64,000 nt of DNA from Aplidium turbinatum (GCA_918807975.1 OU964926.1:23195996-23259995); one strand, 5' to 3'. Counted from the stretch's first letter, positions 30,671 through 42,120 are shown. A program made the numbers and translations. Notes: a model not told the origin generated them from the letters alone.

Positions 30671-31108
30671 AAGGTGAACTTCCCTGTGTTCATCTAACAG
30701 CAATATGGCACCAAGATATCCAAATAGTTTATCTGTGAAACGACTGCTCACGATGAGCTTCAATGCTTCAAGTTGTTGATAAAAATCTGAATAGAATAAT
30801 ATCATTTTCATAAAGTGTATTTTTACAAAACTTTGAGAAATGTTGACTCTTTGACATTTCAGTTTTCAAAGGATGGTTTATTAAAATTCATGTGTGAATA
30901 CAAACTTGAATTCAAATACCTGTCCAAAGTGTGAGGGATAGCCTAGCATGTAATTATATAAAACTTTGGCAACATTTTGAAAGCGGAAAACATTATCTTC
31001 TCCACGAAAACCATTTCGAATAATCTGCACATTCTCCTGAATAACTTCACGTTCTTCAGCTGCTGTCTTGCAACTTCTTACATTGCGAATGAAATCATGC
31101 ACAGGCAT
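30671..31108 (-). CDS. AP1G-like: AP-1 gamma-adaptin N-terminal fragment, possibly a pseudogene
   Basis: Exon 1 (31108-30920) encodes [20 protein letters not shown] to YPSHFGQ, ending at CAG|gtattt, and exon-like block 2 (30772-30671) encodes [12 protein letters not shown] to EHREVHL. Both align with the start of AP-1 gamma, the clathrin-adaptor subunit of the trans-Golgi and endosomes. Only ~97 of ~800 residues are found. The acceptor nearest block 2 (TATTCAG, 6 codons upstream) does not keep frame with exon 1, and no good donor follows EVHL. It is either a truncated duplicate or a gene whose other exons lie outside the window, with ARL16 inside an intron. Confidence 0.65.
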
Positions 31109-31730
31109 TCTGCACCAAAGTAGGTGCCAGTACTACCAGTAACACTCTTGCAAAAACAATTGTCAAAGAGTGCATATATACAGTATGTGACTAGCCTAGA
31201 TTATCATATTTAAATCTTTAATAACTTTTAAACAACTGCAATTTCAAATACATACCGTAACCTACCTTTTTGTATTAAAGAGATATCTTATATGATTTGC
31301 TCTTTTCCACTGCAATAAACTGCTACACAAAAATATGGACATTGTTCTGAGGCCATCCCATCACTACTGTGCTCGGTATGTTGCTGTCTTGATTACACTG
31401 CATATGAGTGGGTTTTACTCACTACACCTGCTACAACTGTATCATTATAGTGAATTCCACTTGATCACACACATCTAGACCAAATTAAATTAGCCGAATT
31501 CAGCAGGCAGTCCCGTTTGCATTGCAGTAGGCCTAGTAGAGACTCAAACTCACAGTATGTCCCATTGAAATTATACAGTAAAGCAAAAATGAAACCAGAA
31601 AAGAGTTGCTTAGTTAAGCTGTTATATGAAGCTTGAGCCTAGTGCGTTCAATTACATGTAAGTTACATAATAATATCACAACTTATGTAGTTTCCTGGGT
31701 AGGATAAGCTTGGCCGACTTCACTTTGATT
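31109..31730. other. Upstream of AP-1 gamma fragment
   Basis: No gene is seen. It would include the promoter of the minus-strand fragment if that is expressed. Confidence 0.4.
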
Positions 31731-32285
31731 CAGAGTTGCCAACCTGTCTTCACCAAAAAAAGCCAGATCTAGTCACAAAAAAAGCCAGATCTAGTCACAA
31801 AAAAAGCCTCGAAAAAGCCAGAAGAAAATACCTGAAAAAGCCAAGAAAAAACCAATTAGTATTCATTAAACATACACATATAAAAAGTGCACAACAAAAT
31901 GGTGTCCCACCGAACTTTGACTTCAGCGACAACGGAGAAATATAGTTAGTGAAAAGACAAGCAACTAGAAAATTTTCTAGTTTCGGCTTCAAAGCGACAT
32001 TCGGTCGGACACTACAACCAAATATAAGGTAGAAATTACTGCTCCGATTGACGCTGACTGAATTTTTTTCTAAACAAAATCGGAAAAGAAAAATTTAAGC
32101 CAAAATAAGCCAAAATTATGTTGGCTTTTTTATTAATTTGACAAAAAATTGATAAAACATGAAAAAAAGCCAGAAAAAGCCTAATTTTTCTGGCTTTTTT
32201 TATTTAAAAAAAATAAGCCTAAGGAGTTGAAAACAGCCAGGTTCTCAAAATCTGGCTTCAAAAAATTTTACAGTGTAGATTCAAA
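31731..32285. repeat. AAAAAGCCA-rich repeat region, possible transposon remnant
   Basis: Words such as AAAAAAGCCAGA recur at the left (31755-31850), and AGCCAAAATAAGCC and GGCTTTTTT recur at the right (32095-32225), partly in inverse. The left edge CAGAGTTGCCAACCTG is hAT-like, but no clear target-site duplication was found. Confidence 0.45.
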
Positions 32286-32289
32286 CGAT

Positions 32290-32922
32290 CTGTTATAGCC
32301 TGATGCTGCGGGTTCTTTTTGGCAATATCAAATTACACTAACTTTCGGAACACAGTTCCCTAGTCATGTGCTATGACGAATAGTGTTGAAGTCAGTGAGT
32401 GGTTCTTTAAAGTGGCTCTTTGGTTTAGCTTGAAACTGCCGGCTGTTGAGTTTCTGTGCTGTTAGGCGTTATTGCTGTGAGGTTTTGTTGGATCAGTGTT
32501 GGATCAGTTTTGTTGGATTTCGTGATTTAGCCTACAGCCCACATTTTTTTTTCTCAAATTTCTTATTTCGTCACAAATTTCCTTATAAAATTGCAAATTC
32601 ATAGTCACAAATTTCCGATAACCGCTAAACAATCGTGTTTAACATATTACAATACAGTAGACGTCTGATTGTTTACAACAAGGGATCAACAAGATAGGCT
32701 ACGCAATTTTTTTGAATTATCTTCAAATATTACATTGGTGCAGAAAATTGTTTTGGAAAGCACATAGGCTACAAGCCATCGCCGAAAATTGGCACAATAA
32801 AATCCTGTTGAAAAGTTTACGCAAGAAAACTCAAAATACCGGTACCGAAAAAAGAGGACATTTTGATCATTTCTGAGTGTCCTCGGAGGACTATTCATTT
32901 TTCTTGAAAACAGAGGACATAT
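32290..32922. other. Intergenic, no gene seen
   Basis: AT-rich. A GAGGACATTTT...GTCCTC inverted motif near 32855-32920 may be the eroded end of another transposon. Confidence 0.4.
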
Positions 32923-32930
32923 GGTAGCCC

Positions 32931-34370
32931 CAGGCCCGCAACCAGGGGGGGGCATTGGGGGCATTTGCCCCCCCCGAAATTTTTTGAAAAAACTTTAAGC
33001 GTTCTATGCAGTATAAAATGTACTATGAATAAAGCCATACTATCGAAACCGAAAGTAGGCTACGCTGGTTGGAAGCCATGCTAACGATTTTGTTCGATAA
33101 ACTAGGCTGGCATCCTCATTATCTGTTACTCAAATTCCAAGCGCGGAATTGGTGTTAAACGAACTTGCCAAATCAAGTAGAAAGCTAGACATTATGCTCT
33201 AAATTAAAATGTCATTTTGCATTTGCAAAGTCAACTTCTTTGGGCCTCCAAACATAAAAGTTTGTTGAGCCAACAAAATGTTTCAGAATTGTAATTTGTA
33301 ATTACCGTGTTGAGTTTATTCATATGTATCTGTTTGTTTATGTTGATGTAAATATATGTTATTGATTAATTTATGACTCCAGTCGTGCCAATGCAGTTCG
33401 TAGCCTACAGATGTTGTGTTTTATTTGTAATCAACTGAACACATTACTGTAATATCGTAATTTTCTTCCTTGGGTAGTCATAGCTAAATGAGAAAAGGTT
33501 ACAAAGGCTAGTTTCCTTTAATGCTGTACTAAACAAAAACGTGATTGACATAAGTTATGACCATTGAACCGTAACATGGTAGTGTCACACATAGGCGTAA
33601 CCGGGGGGGGGGGGGGCGAAAAGGGCCATGGCTGTTGAACGCCTTGTTGAAAATATAATATAATTTGTAGAAATTTATATCGTTTTTCAATACATCTGGC
33701 TATTAACACCCCCCAGGACTTGTTTTAGGCACACAGAAAGACACTAATAAATTTTGCAAATCGTAAATCGCGCAAAATTTACGCGATTTACGCTTCTTTT
33801 AACTGATCTGTTGAAGCAATTTCAGAATCGCTTAGGCTACTCTGTTGGGTTTTTGTGTAGCTGAGTTTTTTGTGTTCTCTAATTTTAGCCGCAGTTTTTG
33901 CCCGTTCGTGTGTAATAGCTACCTTTAATAAATTAATAGCTGTTTATCTGCTAATAAATTTGATACAAATATTACCCTGAAAGTGTTTCCAGAAAGCGCT
34001 ATAATCCATTATTTGAGTGTAATTTTGCAAAATTTGTCCGGGGGAACATGCCCCCGGACCCCCCTAGAATACGCGTGCCTTCGGCACGCTCTAACCTCCC
34101 ACCAGCTTTATTGCTTCCCTTGCCCCACCAGGATACGTCACTGCACATCAGGTGTCGATGTCTTCAATCAAACACTTTGTTGTTCTCTTCAATTCATCAA
34201 ATATTTGCCCCCCCCCCCAATTTTTGTTTGTGGCTACGCCACTGGTGTCACACACTCTTGTCCCTTATCAATCGGCATGGACATTAACATAAAAATGTCA
34301 TCATTTTAATGTTTGTTCTTTGATAAAAATTAAATGCCCCCCCCGAAAATATTTGCTGGTTGCGGGCCTG
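32931..34370. mobile_element. hAT-type transposon, duplication GGTAGCCC
   Basis: The ends are CAGGCCCGCAACCAG and its reverse complement (CTGGTTGCGGGCCTG), with GGGGGGGCAT / ATGCCCCCCCC subterminal tracts. Perfect duplications GGTAGCCC lie at 32923-32930 and 34371-34378. No intact transposase is seen. A second hAT (33590-34243) is nested inside. Confidence 0.88.
33590..34243. mobile_element. hAT-type MITE nested in a hAT, duplication GTGTCACA
   Basis: The left end CATAGGCGTAACCGGGG and right end GTGGCTACGCCACTG are imperfect inverted copies with G/C homopolymer tracts. Perfect 8-bp duplications GTGTCACA lie at 33582-33589 and 34244-34251. Confidence 0.82.
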
Positions 34371-34379
34371 GGTAGCCCT

Positions 34380-34590
34380 AAATAACAGGACTCCACACAC
34401 TTGACGATCTGACGAAAAGTTGACTCTAAGTCCTTCCATTCAGCTGACCACAAACGTTCTGCTTCATACGAACGACGACCATACAACAACGTCGCACGAA
34501 GAACGGCGCGTGCTTGTCTCCTTTTTACCATACACACCAGAAATACAGTTTCTGGAGTAAATGGTGAAAGAAAACAAACATGCACCATTT
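34380..34590 (-). mobile_element. Possible LINE reverse transcriptase tail scrap
   Basis: A minus-strand frame reads AVLRATLLYGRRSYEAERLW, resembling the xxTLLYGxEsW segment downstream of LINE palm domains. It is short and uncertain. Confidence 0.3.
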
Positions 34591-34626
34591 TTTTATGCTA
34601 AAGACAGTTTTGTAGGGTGAATTTTT

Positions 34627-34800
34627 TATATCAGGTTTACGATATCATCACAATATTACCCGTCATCCTCACTGCGTTATGCAAAAAAGAACACAATCGC
34701 TAGGCCTACAGCTTTTAAAGTCTTCGGTTTGACCTGACCTGGAATCGAACCCAGATCTAGTATCAGGAGAGCCGAAGGCGAAACCACTCGGCCAGATAAG
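34627..34800 (-). mobile_element. tRNA-derived SINE, type B
   Basis: In reverse complement, box A TGGCCGAGTGG (34794-34784) and box B GGTTCGATTCC (34751-34741) are perfect. The body (AAGACTTTAAAAGC, GCATAACGCAGTGAG, GATATCGTAAACCTGATA) matches the copy at 43340-43507. Confidence 0.85.
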
Positions 34801-34859
34801 CTTCATTCAAACAAAAAGAGAAATCCAGTAAAAAAAAGTTGGCAATCACTGTCTATAAG

Positions 34860-35045
34860 CAATTAACTAATCAGTGTTTGCTTGATTGCCCGGAAGTGAC
34901 AGAGGAAGCGCGGAAACAGATAAGAAACCGCCACGTATCATTCAGTCATGTGACTTCCTGTTCAGTTGGTTTGGAACAAGTGAGAACAAGCAGTTTGTAA
35001 GACTTTTGGAACCGTCACTGCATCAAAGCGTTGCAAGACATTTTG
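34860..35045 (+). promoter_or_regulatory. Possible promoter/first exon with Ets and E-box motifs
   Basis: CCCGGAAGTGAC (34889-34900) is an Ets-type core promoter word and GTCATGTGAC (34946-34955) is E-box-like. An open frame from here (LFSWFGTSENKQFVRLLEPS) runs to a good donor TTTTG|GTAAGT at 35045. No downstream exon is recognised, so this is a weak candidate for an unidentified plus-strand transcript. Confidence 0.25.
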
Positions 35046-35953
35046 GTAAGTACCGTACTCGTAGCCTATACAATCTAGAATTGTTTGAAATAACCCAACT
35101 TTGTGATAGTCGGTTAGTTAGAAAGGCTGTTAAAAATATAAATATTTTTAAATTATTTGGAAACGTAGCGTCGATTTGTTTCTACACTTTATTGAAATTA
35201 ACAAAGAGTGAATTCAAAACTTTAGTAGACAAATGGTGAACGTAGAAACGCGATCAAACCGTTATTAATTTGAGAAGTTAATATTTCTGAAGCTTTTTCG
35301 CTAAGAGATGTTAAATTGAAACGAGACGAATACAAAGATATTTAGCTTCTTTTTATAAAATTTCAAACATAAAAATGTCCACGTAACACGCACCACTGTT
35401 CGACAGACAGAGTTCGACACAAAAAATAAATGATATTTTATCATATTTTAATAAAAATCATGTTTTGTTTTGCCCCCATTGTGACAACATAGGCTACGCT
35501 ACAGTACACAGCGATCATAGATGCAAAATAACGCAAAGCAGCAAAGTGATATAGCCTGTAGTCTTCGAGTCCGCTTTGAAAATGGCTTTGAAATTAAAAC
35601 TACCAGTAGGCTATAGTAAAAATATAAGATACAATAATAATAACAGCAAAAAAGACCAGAAATATGCACTTTGAATGACTGTTTCTACGAGAAACCTTAA
35701 GTAGTGCATGTTTTTTTTCTCAGTTTTTTATTATCACTGGCTCTGTTGTGATATGCTGAGAAGTTTTATTTGCAACTTCTGTATCGTATTTGCGAAATTA
35801 ATGAGATATGAAATTACTGCAGACAGTGGCACACCGTTTCGGACTTACAGCCTTATCAGTGTAATAGGGACAGATGGGACACTCGGTATAAGTAACCACG
35901 AAGCTATAGACCCCGCGTGGCAATTTTCCAATTGTTTGTAATAAATGAAATAT
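35046..35953. other. No gene seen
   Basis: AT-rich sequence with short frames only. The 77-codon frame at 35708-35941 has no recognisable features. Confidence 0.4.
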
Positions 35954-35960
35954 ATTTCTG

Positions 35961-36378
35961 CATGGCCACCTAAAGATACGGCCTGATTTGTCACATTTTG
36001 CAGAAATTTCCAGGTTTTTCCAACTTTGGGCGAACGTTTAAATAAATTTTTCTAAAAATTAGATTTTTATCCTTTCTTTACTCTTTTCCCCAGATGACAC
36101 AATAGATTTTAACATCCTCACATGTTGAAAAACAAAGAAAGTTTGATTTCGAAGATTTTAGTCAGACTGTTAATTTTTCAATAACAGTCTGATTTAGCGT
36201 TTTTTAACTTACTTTTTCTCATTTGCTACTGCTTCCCCAAGGCAACAAAAAAGTTTTGTGTCATTAGGAAACCGCAAAAAGTAAAAACATTTCAAAAAAT
36301 GTCAGTCAAACACTAGCAGTGGCTGTAATCAAAATCTGCAAAATGTGACAAATCAGGCCGCATCTCCAGGTGGCCATG
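35961..36378. mobile_element. MITE with 43-bp inverted ends
   Basis: CATGGCCACCTAAAGATACG... at the left and its reverse complement at the right match at about 40 of 43 positions, through GGCCTGATTTGTCACATTTT. ATTTCTG flanks both sides (35954-35960, 36379-36385). The 418-bp length, long TIRs and 7-bp (possibly 8-9) duplication suggest a MITE of a family I cannot name. Confidence 0.8.
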
Positions 36379-36385
36379 ATTTCTG

Positions 36386-37204
36386 TTAAAACATATTTAG
36401 TATCCAACTAGTAACTGCAACAAGTTACGTTCCCGGATATACAAATGCTAAGTCGGGCCAGTACCGTCACGTGACAACTTACACATTCCATTAATTTTGA
36501 CTCAGAAATGTAGCAAACGAGATCGTTACTGCGCTTCACGCTCTTGGCGCACATCAACAGAAAAGTAACTTTAACTGCACGACCACTGGTTGACTCCCGC
36601 GGGAAAGTTGATTATTTCTGCGAGAAAATGTGGTGAAATGACGATTGTAGGCTACATGTTTTTTAAAGTAGATTCAATTTTAAATTATTTGTTTTTCATT
36701 GCAGATTTTGGATTTCTATTTTCGTCAAAGCATGGATTGTTTTTCTTTCACGGTTATTGGGAAATTGATTTATTGTCAAAAGTGTCCAGGTATTGAAGAT
36801 TGACCGTAGGCCTACTAGAGATGAAAGTATTGGTAAACTGAAGCCTGAAAGAAACGTGAGCATTTCGGTAAGCTGCACTCTCACTAACACTGTCTTTGCC
36901 TTGCATGAGTTGTTTGTTTGCGAGTAGCTGGCTGAAACTGATTTAGGGAATTCTTAACCCTATGAGATCACATTTAAGTATTTTGGACATGTAGAGTATA
37001 AATATAATTTCAGCGCATGAGACCAAATCAGGTAGAAAGCGACTGAAGCTTTTTGCGCCAACATCACGTTAGGCTACCATGCGAAACCTTATACAAACTA
37101 ACTACCGTAGCCTACCACTATCTGGCTATAGCCTATACCACACACCATTGACCCGGATCTACAAACTTCCGGATGTGTTTTGGGGTTTTGTCTGGATTTG
37201 AGAC
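36386..37204. other. No gene seen
   Basis: AT-rich sequence with no coding similarity or clear repeats. Confidence 0.4.
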
Positions 37205-37765
37205 ATGAGTAATCACGTGGCAAGTGTAATCGATCGTGACACCATTGTTGTAAGAGGTCCGAGACTCCTTCAGGCGCCCAAGATTGTTGTAAGGCGTGTG
37301 ATGCTTTCGCAAGACTTCGGAGACTTTCGTAAGGTGTCTGAGTCAGTTGAAGACGTCCGAGACTTTTTAGGATGTCCGAGACTTTCGTAAGGCGTCCAAA
37401 ACTTTCGAAAGACATTCGAAACTTTCGTAAGACTTCGGAGACTTTCGTAAGATGTCCGAGATTGTTGTAAGACGTCCTAGGCTTTCGTGGACATACGTCC
37501 GCGGCTGTCGTAGACAGATGTTGGAGACAGTCATAGACAGATGTCTGAGATTGTTGAAGATGTCTGAGACTGTTGAAAAATGTCCGAGATTGTTGTCGGA
37601 CGTCCAAGATTTTCTAAGACAGACGTCCGAGATTGTTGTAGACAGACGACGGAAATTGTCGAAAGACGTCGGAGATTGTTGAAGAGGTCTTGTGATTGTT
37701 GAAGACGTCTGAGACTTTTGTAGACCGGTGCCTGACGCTGTTGTAGACAGATCTCTGAGACATGG
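37205..37765. repeat. Degenerate minisatellite, ~20-bp unit
   Basis: Units like CCGAGATTGTTGTAAGACGT repeat with variations (19-23 bases) about 25 times. Open frames on both strands are a by-product of the repeat and are not called as genes. Confidence 0.8.
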
Positions 37766-37823
37766 CGTCATAATTCACTTCATTTTGATCTGCATAATTG
37801 CTAAGTACGGTACATCAAATAAA

Positions 37824-37995
37824 GTTACTATTTTCTAAAACCTTAACAGATTGTTTCACCCTTATTGGGATCACCAGAAGGTTCTTATCTAAATAGAATA
37901 TTTTTTCAAATGTTCTATTTGAATAAGAACCTTCTGATGATCCCAGTAAGCGTGCTGAAACAGCCTGTTAAGGTTTTTAGTGAATTTATAGTAAC
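37824..37995. repeat. Long hairpin (arms about 80 bp)
   Basis: From GTTACTATTTTCTAAAACC to GGTTTTTAGTGAATTTATAGTAAC the two halves are inverted copies with few differences around a ~20-base loop. The cores are AACCTTAACAG / CTGTTAAGGTT and AGAAGGTTCTTAT / ATAAGAACCTTCT. It could be a foldback MITE or encode a hairpin RNA. Confidence 0.75.
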
Positions 37996-39240
37996 TGTAT
38001 TTGATGTAATTGCGGAATATAAATATTTTATGAAGAAAAGATACAAAAAACTACATGTATCTCTTATTTGGTCTTATCGTAAATATTTTTAAATTTATGA
38101 CAGTTAGAAGCATCAAATTGTGATCGATTAACATTTGCTGATTACTTCATGGCTGCGCCAGATTGTGCGAGTCCTTGGCTTCCTTGTGACTTGCAGTCAG
38201 GAGGTGACGCGCCGATGTGCCGATCCTTCCGGTAATGTCGTCCGTGGTTGCCCTGGTCTTGTTAATGCGGGAATCAAGGTGCGTGGTTGGCTTGTGCCTT
38301 AAAAGTAACCTTCAAAATGTAGATACTTATCGAAGTGATAGCACAAATTTTTTAGATTCTTTACGTAAAAATAAGTTTCAATTAACATGACGTGGCGTAA
38401 AATGACACAAATAACATGACGTTGCTCAAAATGACGCAAGCAACATGACGTTGCGTAGGCTACAAACACAACTAAATGAATTACTACCGAGACATTCGAA
38501 ATCAATAGAATATGCTCTGCACTCAGAAGGTGATTGCGCATGCTTCGGTAGTCATTGATCGGGTTGTACGCTATTCGTAAATATTCGTTAACGATCGAAA
38601 ATACCAAAATTTTGATGCGGATAGGCCTATAACTTGATAATTTTTGCTGCCAGATTCCAGGTTTCATCCAGTCCACTTGGCAACAAAATGTAATTACGTC
38701 ACCTTCTGTTGTTTTCACATTTGGATGTTTATGTATTTCCTTTGCATGTGTGTTCGCATAGTTTCCTATGCTGATGCTCTGCTGATTCATCTTGTCTAAA
38801 TAAATCAGCTATTCGTGTCCACTGTCATTATTATCCAAATTTATTTTCAATCACATTTGTTTACACAGGTGGAATGCAAATTTATAGTATTTTCCAGAAC
38901 CTATAATTTGATAACTGTTGGATCCACTTAATCGGATCGGACCAATCCCAACTATTCAACTTAACTAACTAAAGGTAAAGATGGTCTCCAGTCTCCATAT
39001 TTGCACCCAACCATTCAAAGACGGTAAGATAATGTTCTCATTAGGCTACATTGAGCCTTCGGCACTAACGAGAGTATGATGGCCAGTTAATTCCTTTCTC
39101 TTGGGCGCCTTTCCTTCAGCTTCAAATCTACCCAATTTATTGTATCTTGCATAGAGGTGTGTGGTGTTATTACTTTAGCAACCACCTAAACAGTAATTCA
39201 AGATTGCATGGTTTGAAAGCGAAAGTCGTTGTCACTGCGC
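37996..39240. other. No gene called
   Basis: The 163-codon minus frame at 38299-38790 is not recognisable. Its lower part overlaps a threefold ~26-bp repeat (AACATGACGTTGCGTAAAATG-like units at 38383-38460), so I do not call it. The rest is AT-rich sequence. Confidence 0.4.
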
Positions 39241-40400
39241 TATCCTACTGTGACACTCAAACTAAAAAGGGCTTTAACTAAAAGGGGCTTCAAATAAAAG
39301 GAACTCCAACTAAAAGGGGCTTCAACTAAAAGGGGATCCAACTAAAAGAGGCTCCACCAAAAAGGCTTCAACAAAAGGTTCCAACTAAACGGGGTTCCAA
39401 CTAAAAGGCGCTTCAACTAAAAGGCGCTTCAACTAAAAGGGGCTTCAACTAAAAGGAACTCCAACTAAAAGGAACTCCAACTAAAAGAGGCTTTAGCTAA
39501 AAGAGGCTTCAACTAAGAGGAGCTCCAATTAAAAGGAACTCCAACTAAAAGAAACTCCAAGTAAACGGAACTCCAACTAAAAGGAACTCCAACTAAAAGG
39601 AACTCCAACTAAAAGGAACTCCAACTAAAAGGAACTCCAACTAAAAGAGGCTTTAGCTAAAAGAGGCTCCAATTAAGAGGAGCTCCAATTAAAAGGAACT
39701 CCAACTAAAAGGAACTCCAACTAAAAGGAACTCCAACTAAAAGGAACTCCAACTAAAAGGAACTCCAACTAAAAGGAACTCCAACTAAAAGGAACTCCAA
39801 CTAAAAGGAACTCCAACTAAAAGGAACTCCAACTAAAAGAGGCTCCACCAAAAAGGCTTTAACAAAAAGGGGCTTCAAATGAAAGGGGCTTCAACTAAAA
39901 GTAGCTTCAATTAAAGGCTTCAACTAAAAGTGGCTCAACTAAAAGTGGCTTCAACTAAAAGTGGCTTCAACTAAAAGTGGCTTCAACTAAAAGTGGCTTC
40001 AACTAAAAGTGGCTTCAACTAAAAGTGGCTTCAACTAAAAGTGGCTTCAGCTAAAAGTGGCTTCAGCTAAAACTGGCTTCAGCTAAAAGTGGCTTCAGCT
40101 AAAAGTGGCTTCAGCTAAAACTGGCTTCAGCTAAAAGTGGCTTCAACTGAAAGTGGCTTCAACTGAAAGTGGCTTCAACTAAAAGTGGCTTCAACTAAAA
40201 GTGGCTTCAACTAAAAGTGGCTTCAACTAAAAGTGGCTTCAATTAAAAGTGGCTTCAATTAAAAGTGGCTTCAATTAAAAGTGGCTGCAACTAAAAGGGG
40301 ATCCACCAAAAATAGGGCTGCAACTAAAAAGGGATCCACCAGTAATTGGGCTGCAACTAAAAGGGGCTCCACCAAAAATGGGGCTGCAACTAAAAGGGGC
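39240..40400. repeat. 16-bp minisatellite array with higher-order structure
   Basis: About 70 copies of a 16-base unit (consensus AACTAAAAGGRRCTYC) fill 1.16 kb. Variant blocks follow each other: GGGGCTTC-type, GGAACTCC-type (about 39530-39830), GTGGCTTC-type (about 39890-40290), then longer units with GGGATCCACCAAAAATGGG. Segments containing GAGGCTTTAGCTAAAAGAGG recur about 160 bases apart (39487 and 39647), showing block duplication. Confidence 0.92.
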
Positions 40401-40885
40401 GTTTATAATCCTTTTTTTTCCTTTTAACCTTTTCAATCATTATTCTTGTATAGGCTACTTTGTATTTGATTTTAAGGTGACTTCGTTGAAATCACACAAA
40501 ATAAAAAAAATCTTCATTTTTTCAAAGTACCGTACAGTTGCTTTAGTTGAATGCTTTAGTTGCTAGGTATGTTTCGTCTTTTATTTCTATTTTATTTAAC
40601 ATTAGCGAGAGCCTTTTAGCTACTCTATCCCAGTACTACACTTTAATTAAAAAGGGACTTTGATAGTCCACATAAATAACTAGATATATTGAAATCGGAA
40701 GTAATGTTTCTTTTACCTTTTAACCTTTTCAATCATTATTTGTGTAGTTTTAAGGCTGTTTGATTTTCAGGGGACTTCATTAAAAAATTCTGAATATTTT
40801 GAAATAACAGTCGCCTCAAGTGTTGGTTGGGTTATATTATTATACTGACCAGTAATTCTGTAGATTTCTCGATGATGTTGAGATA

Positions 40886-41045
40886 ACCTGTCGACTGAGT
40901 AGCCGAGTGGTGAAAACGTCTATGCGACCTTCGAAAGAACGTGAGTTCGACATCGCTCCAGAGCACTCGGCTGTTTCGTGGCAAAGACACTTAATGGCAG
41001 GCCAAAATAAGGGGAGCGCCTGACGAAAACTATATGTCACTTCGC
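40886..41045 (+). mobile_element. tRNA-derived SINE, type A
   Basis: Box A TAGCCGAGTGG (40901-40911) is perfect and box B is GAGTTCGACATC. The CTCCAGAGCACTCGGCTGT-like body matches the type A copy at 19970-20174. Confidence 0.75.
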
Positions 41046-41389
41046 TGCTTGCTGTTTTCTGTTGTATCGCATCTGTTATCGCAATGGGCGCAAAATAAAT
41101 AGAAGAGAAACATGGTAATCTGATGACGTAGGACGCCGCTTGCCATTCTTGTCACTTTATTTATAGCACTAACTTACCATTTCGTGATTACCATTTCGTG
41201 ATTACTCTTTCGTGATTTTTGTATTATTTTCATGTGATTTTTGTGTTGATATTTATATCTGCTTTCTTTCAGCTTTAAAGAAGATAATCTTGATCAGGGA
41301 ATGAAAATTAAATTTTAGCTGGATAACATTGAACTGACTAAACAATTTTTTTTTTATTAAAATTGGGTGGCTGAACCAAAAATACAAGC

Positions 41390-41530
41390 CGGCTTGGATG
41401 GTCAATTTATTATACCCAATTTATTATACTACTTTAATATACCTATTACTATATTCTATACCTATACTCTATTATACTTTATTATACCCAATTTATTATA
41501 CCCAATATATACGATGCCCAATTTATTAAC
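41390..41530. repeat. AT-rich degenerate microsatellite
   Basis: TTTATTATACCCAA-type words recur. No coding signal is seen. Confidence 0.6.
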
Positions 41531-41869
41531 CAAAGCCAGGGATGACCAAAATGTATAGGCTACATCTTTTACAAAAAAAAAAAAAAATTAAAACAATGAG
41601 CACTTAAAAAAAATGTTGAAAGTCCAATAAGAATGAAAAGAAATGTTGGTAGTTCTACTACTATACAACTAATTAAACAATAGGTTGTCATGTATCAAAA
41701 AAGCACTAAAAAGTTAAGGCAAGTGTTTCAAAGGATTAACCAAGCATATGATACATCATCGATAACCTACTTGTGGTTATTTTATTAGTAATATCTTAAT
41801 GGAAAGGAGGAACGATGGAGCTTCAAAGTGGAAAAGAAGGATTTTCAGTCCAAGAAAGAAAATACATCA

Positions 41870-42120
41870 AACTAAGATTCTAACTTGGAAGAACTGACTA
41901 AAAGCTACTGACTTAAAACGACCGACACTACACGGTATAAATAAAATTGACTGATCTAAACCGAATGACTGAAAACTAATTGACTTAAACGTATATGACC
42001 AACTAAGAAATGACCTAAAATAAAGAACCAAAATTAATGCCAAGAAACTAACTATCGAAAAACAACATAAAAACGACTGACCAAAAACGATCAAGTAAGC
42101 ACATATTGATAATCTCAAAT
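41870..42120. repeat. Degenerate GACTRAAAC-type tandem repeat
   Basis: Words like GAACTGACTAAAAGC, ATGACTGAAAACTAA and GACTGACCAAAAACG recur every ~18-22 bases. The 83-codon minus frame over it is periodic and is treated as a repeat artefact. Confidence 0.5.

Noticed and set aside
34741-34794. Functional minus-strand tRNA gene
   Set aside because: Perfect A and B boxes, but a conserved non-tRNA body shared with 43.3-43.5 kb shows it is a SINE.
37098-37607. 169-codon minus-strand frame
   Set aside because: It is a translation of the ~20-bp minisatellite; the open frame follows from the repeat.
38299-38790. 163-codon minus-strand frame
   Set aside because: No recognisable domain, and part of it covers a threefold short DNA repeat.
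39240-40400. CRISPR-like array
   Set aside because: Units are directly adjacent at 16 bp with no unique spacers; it is a minisatellite in a eukaryotic genome.
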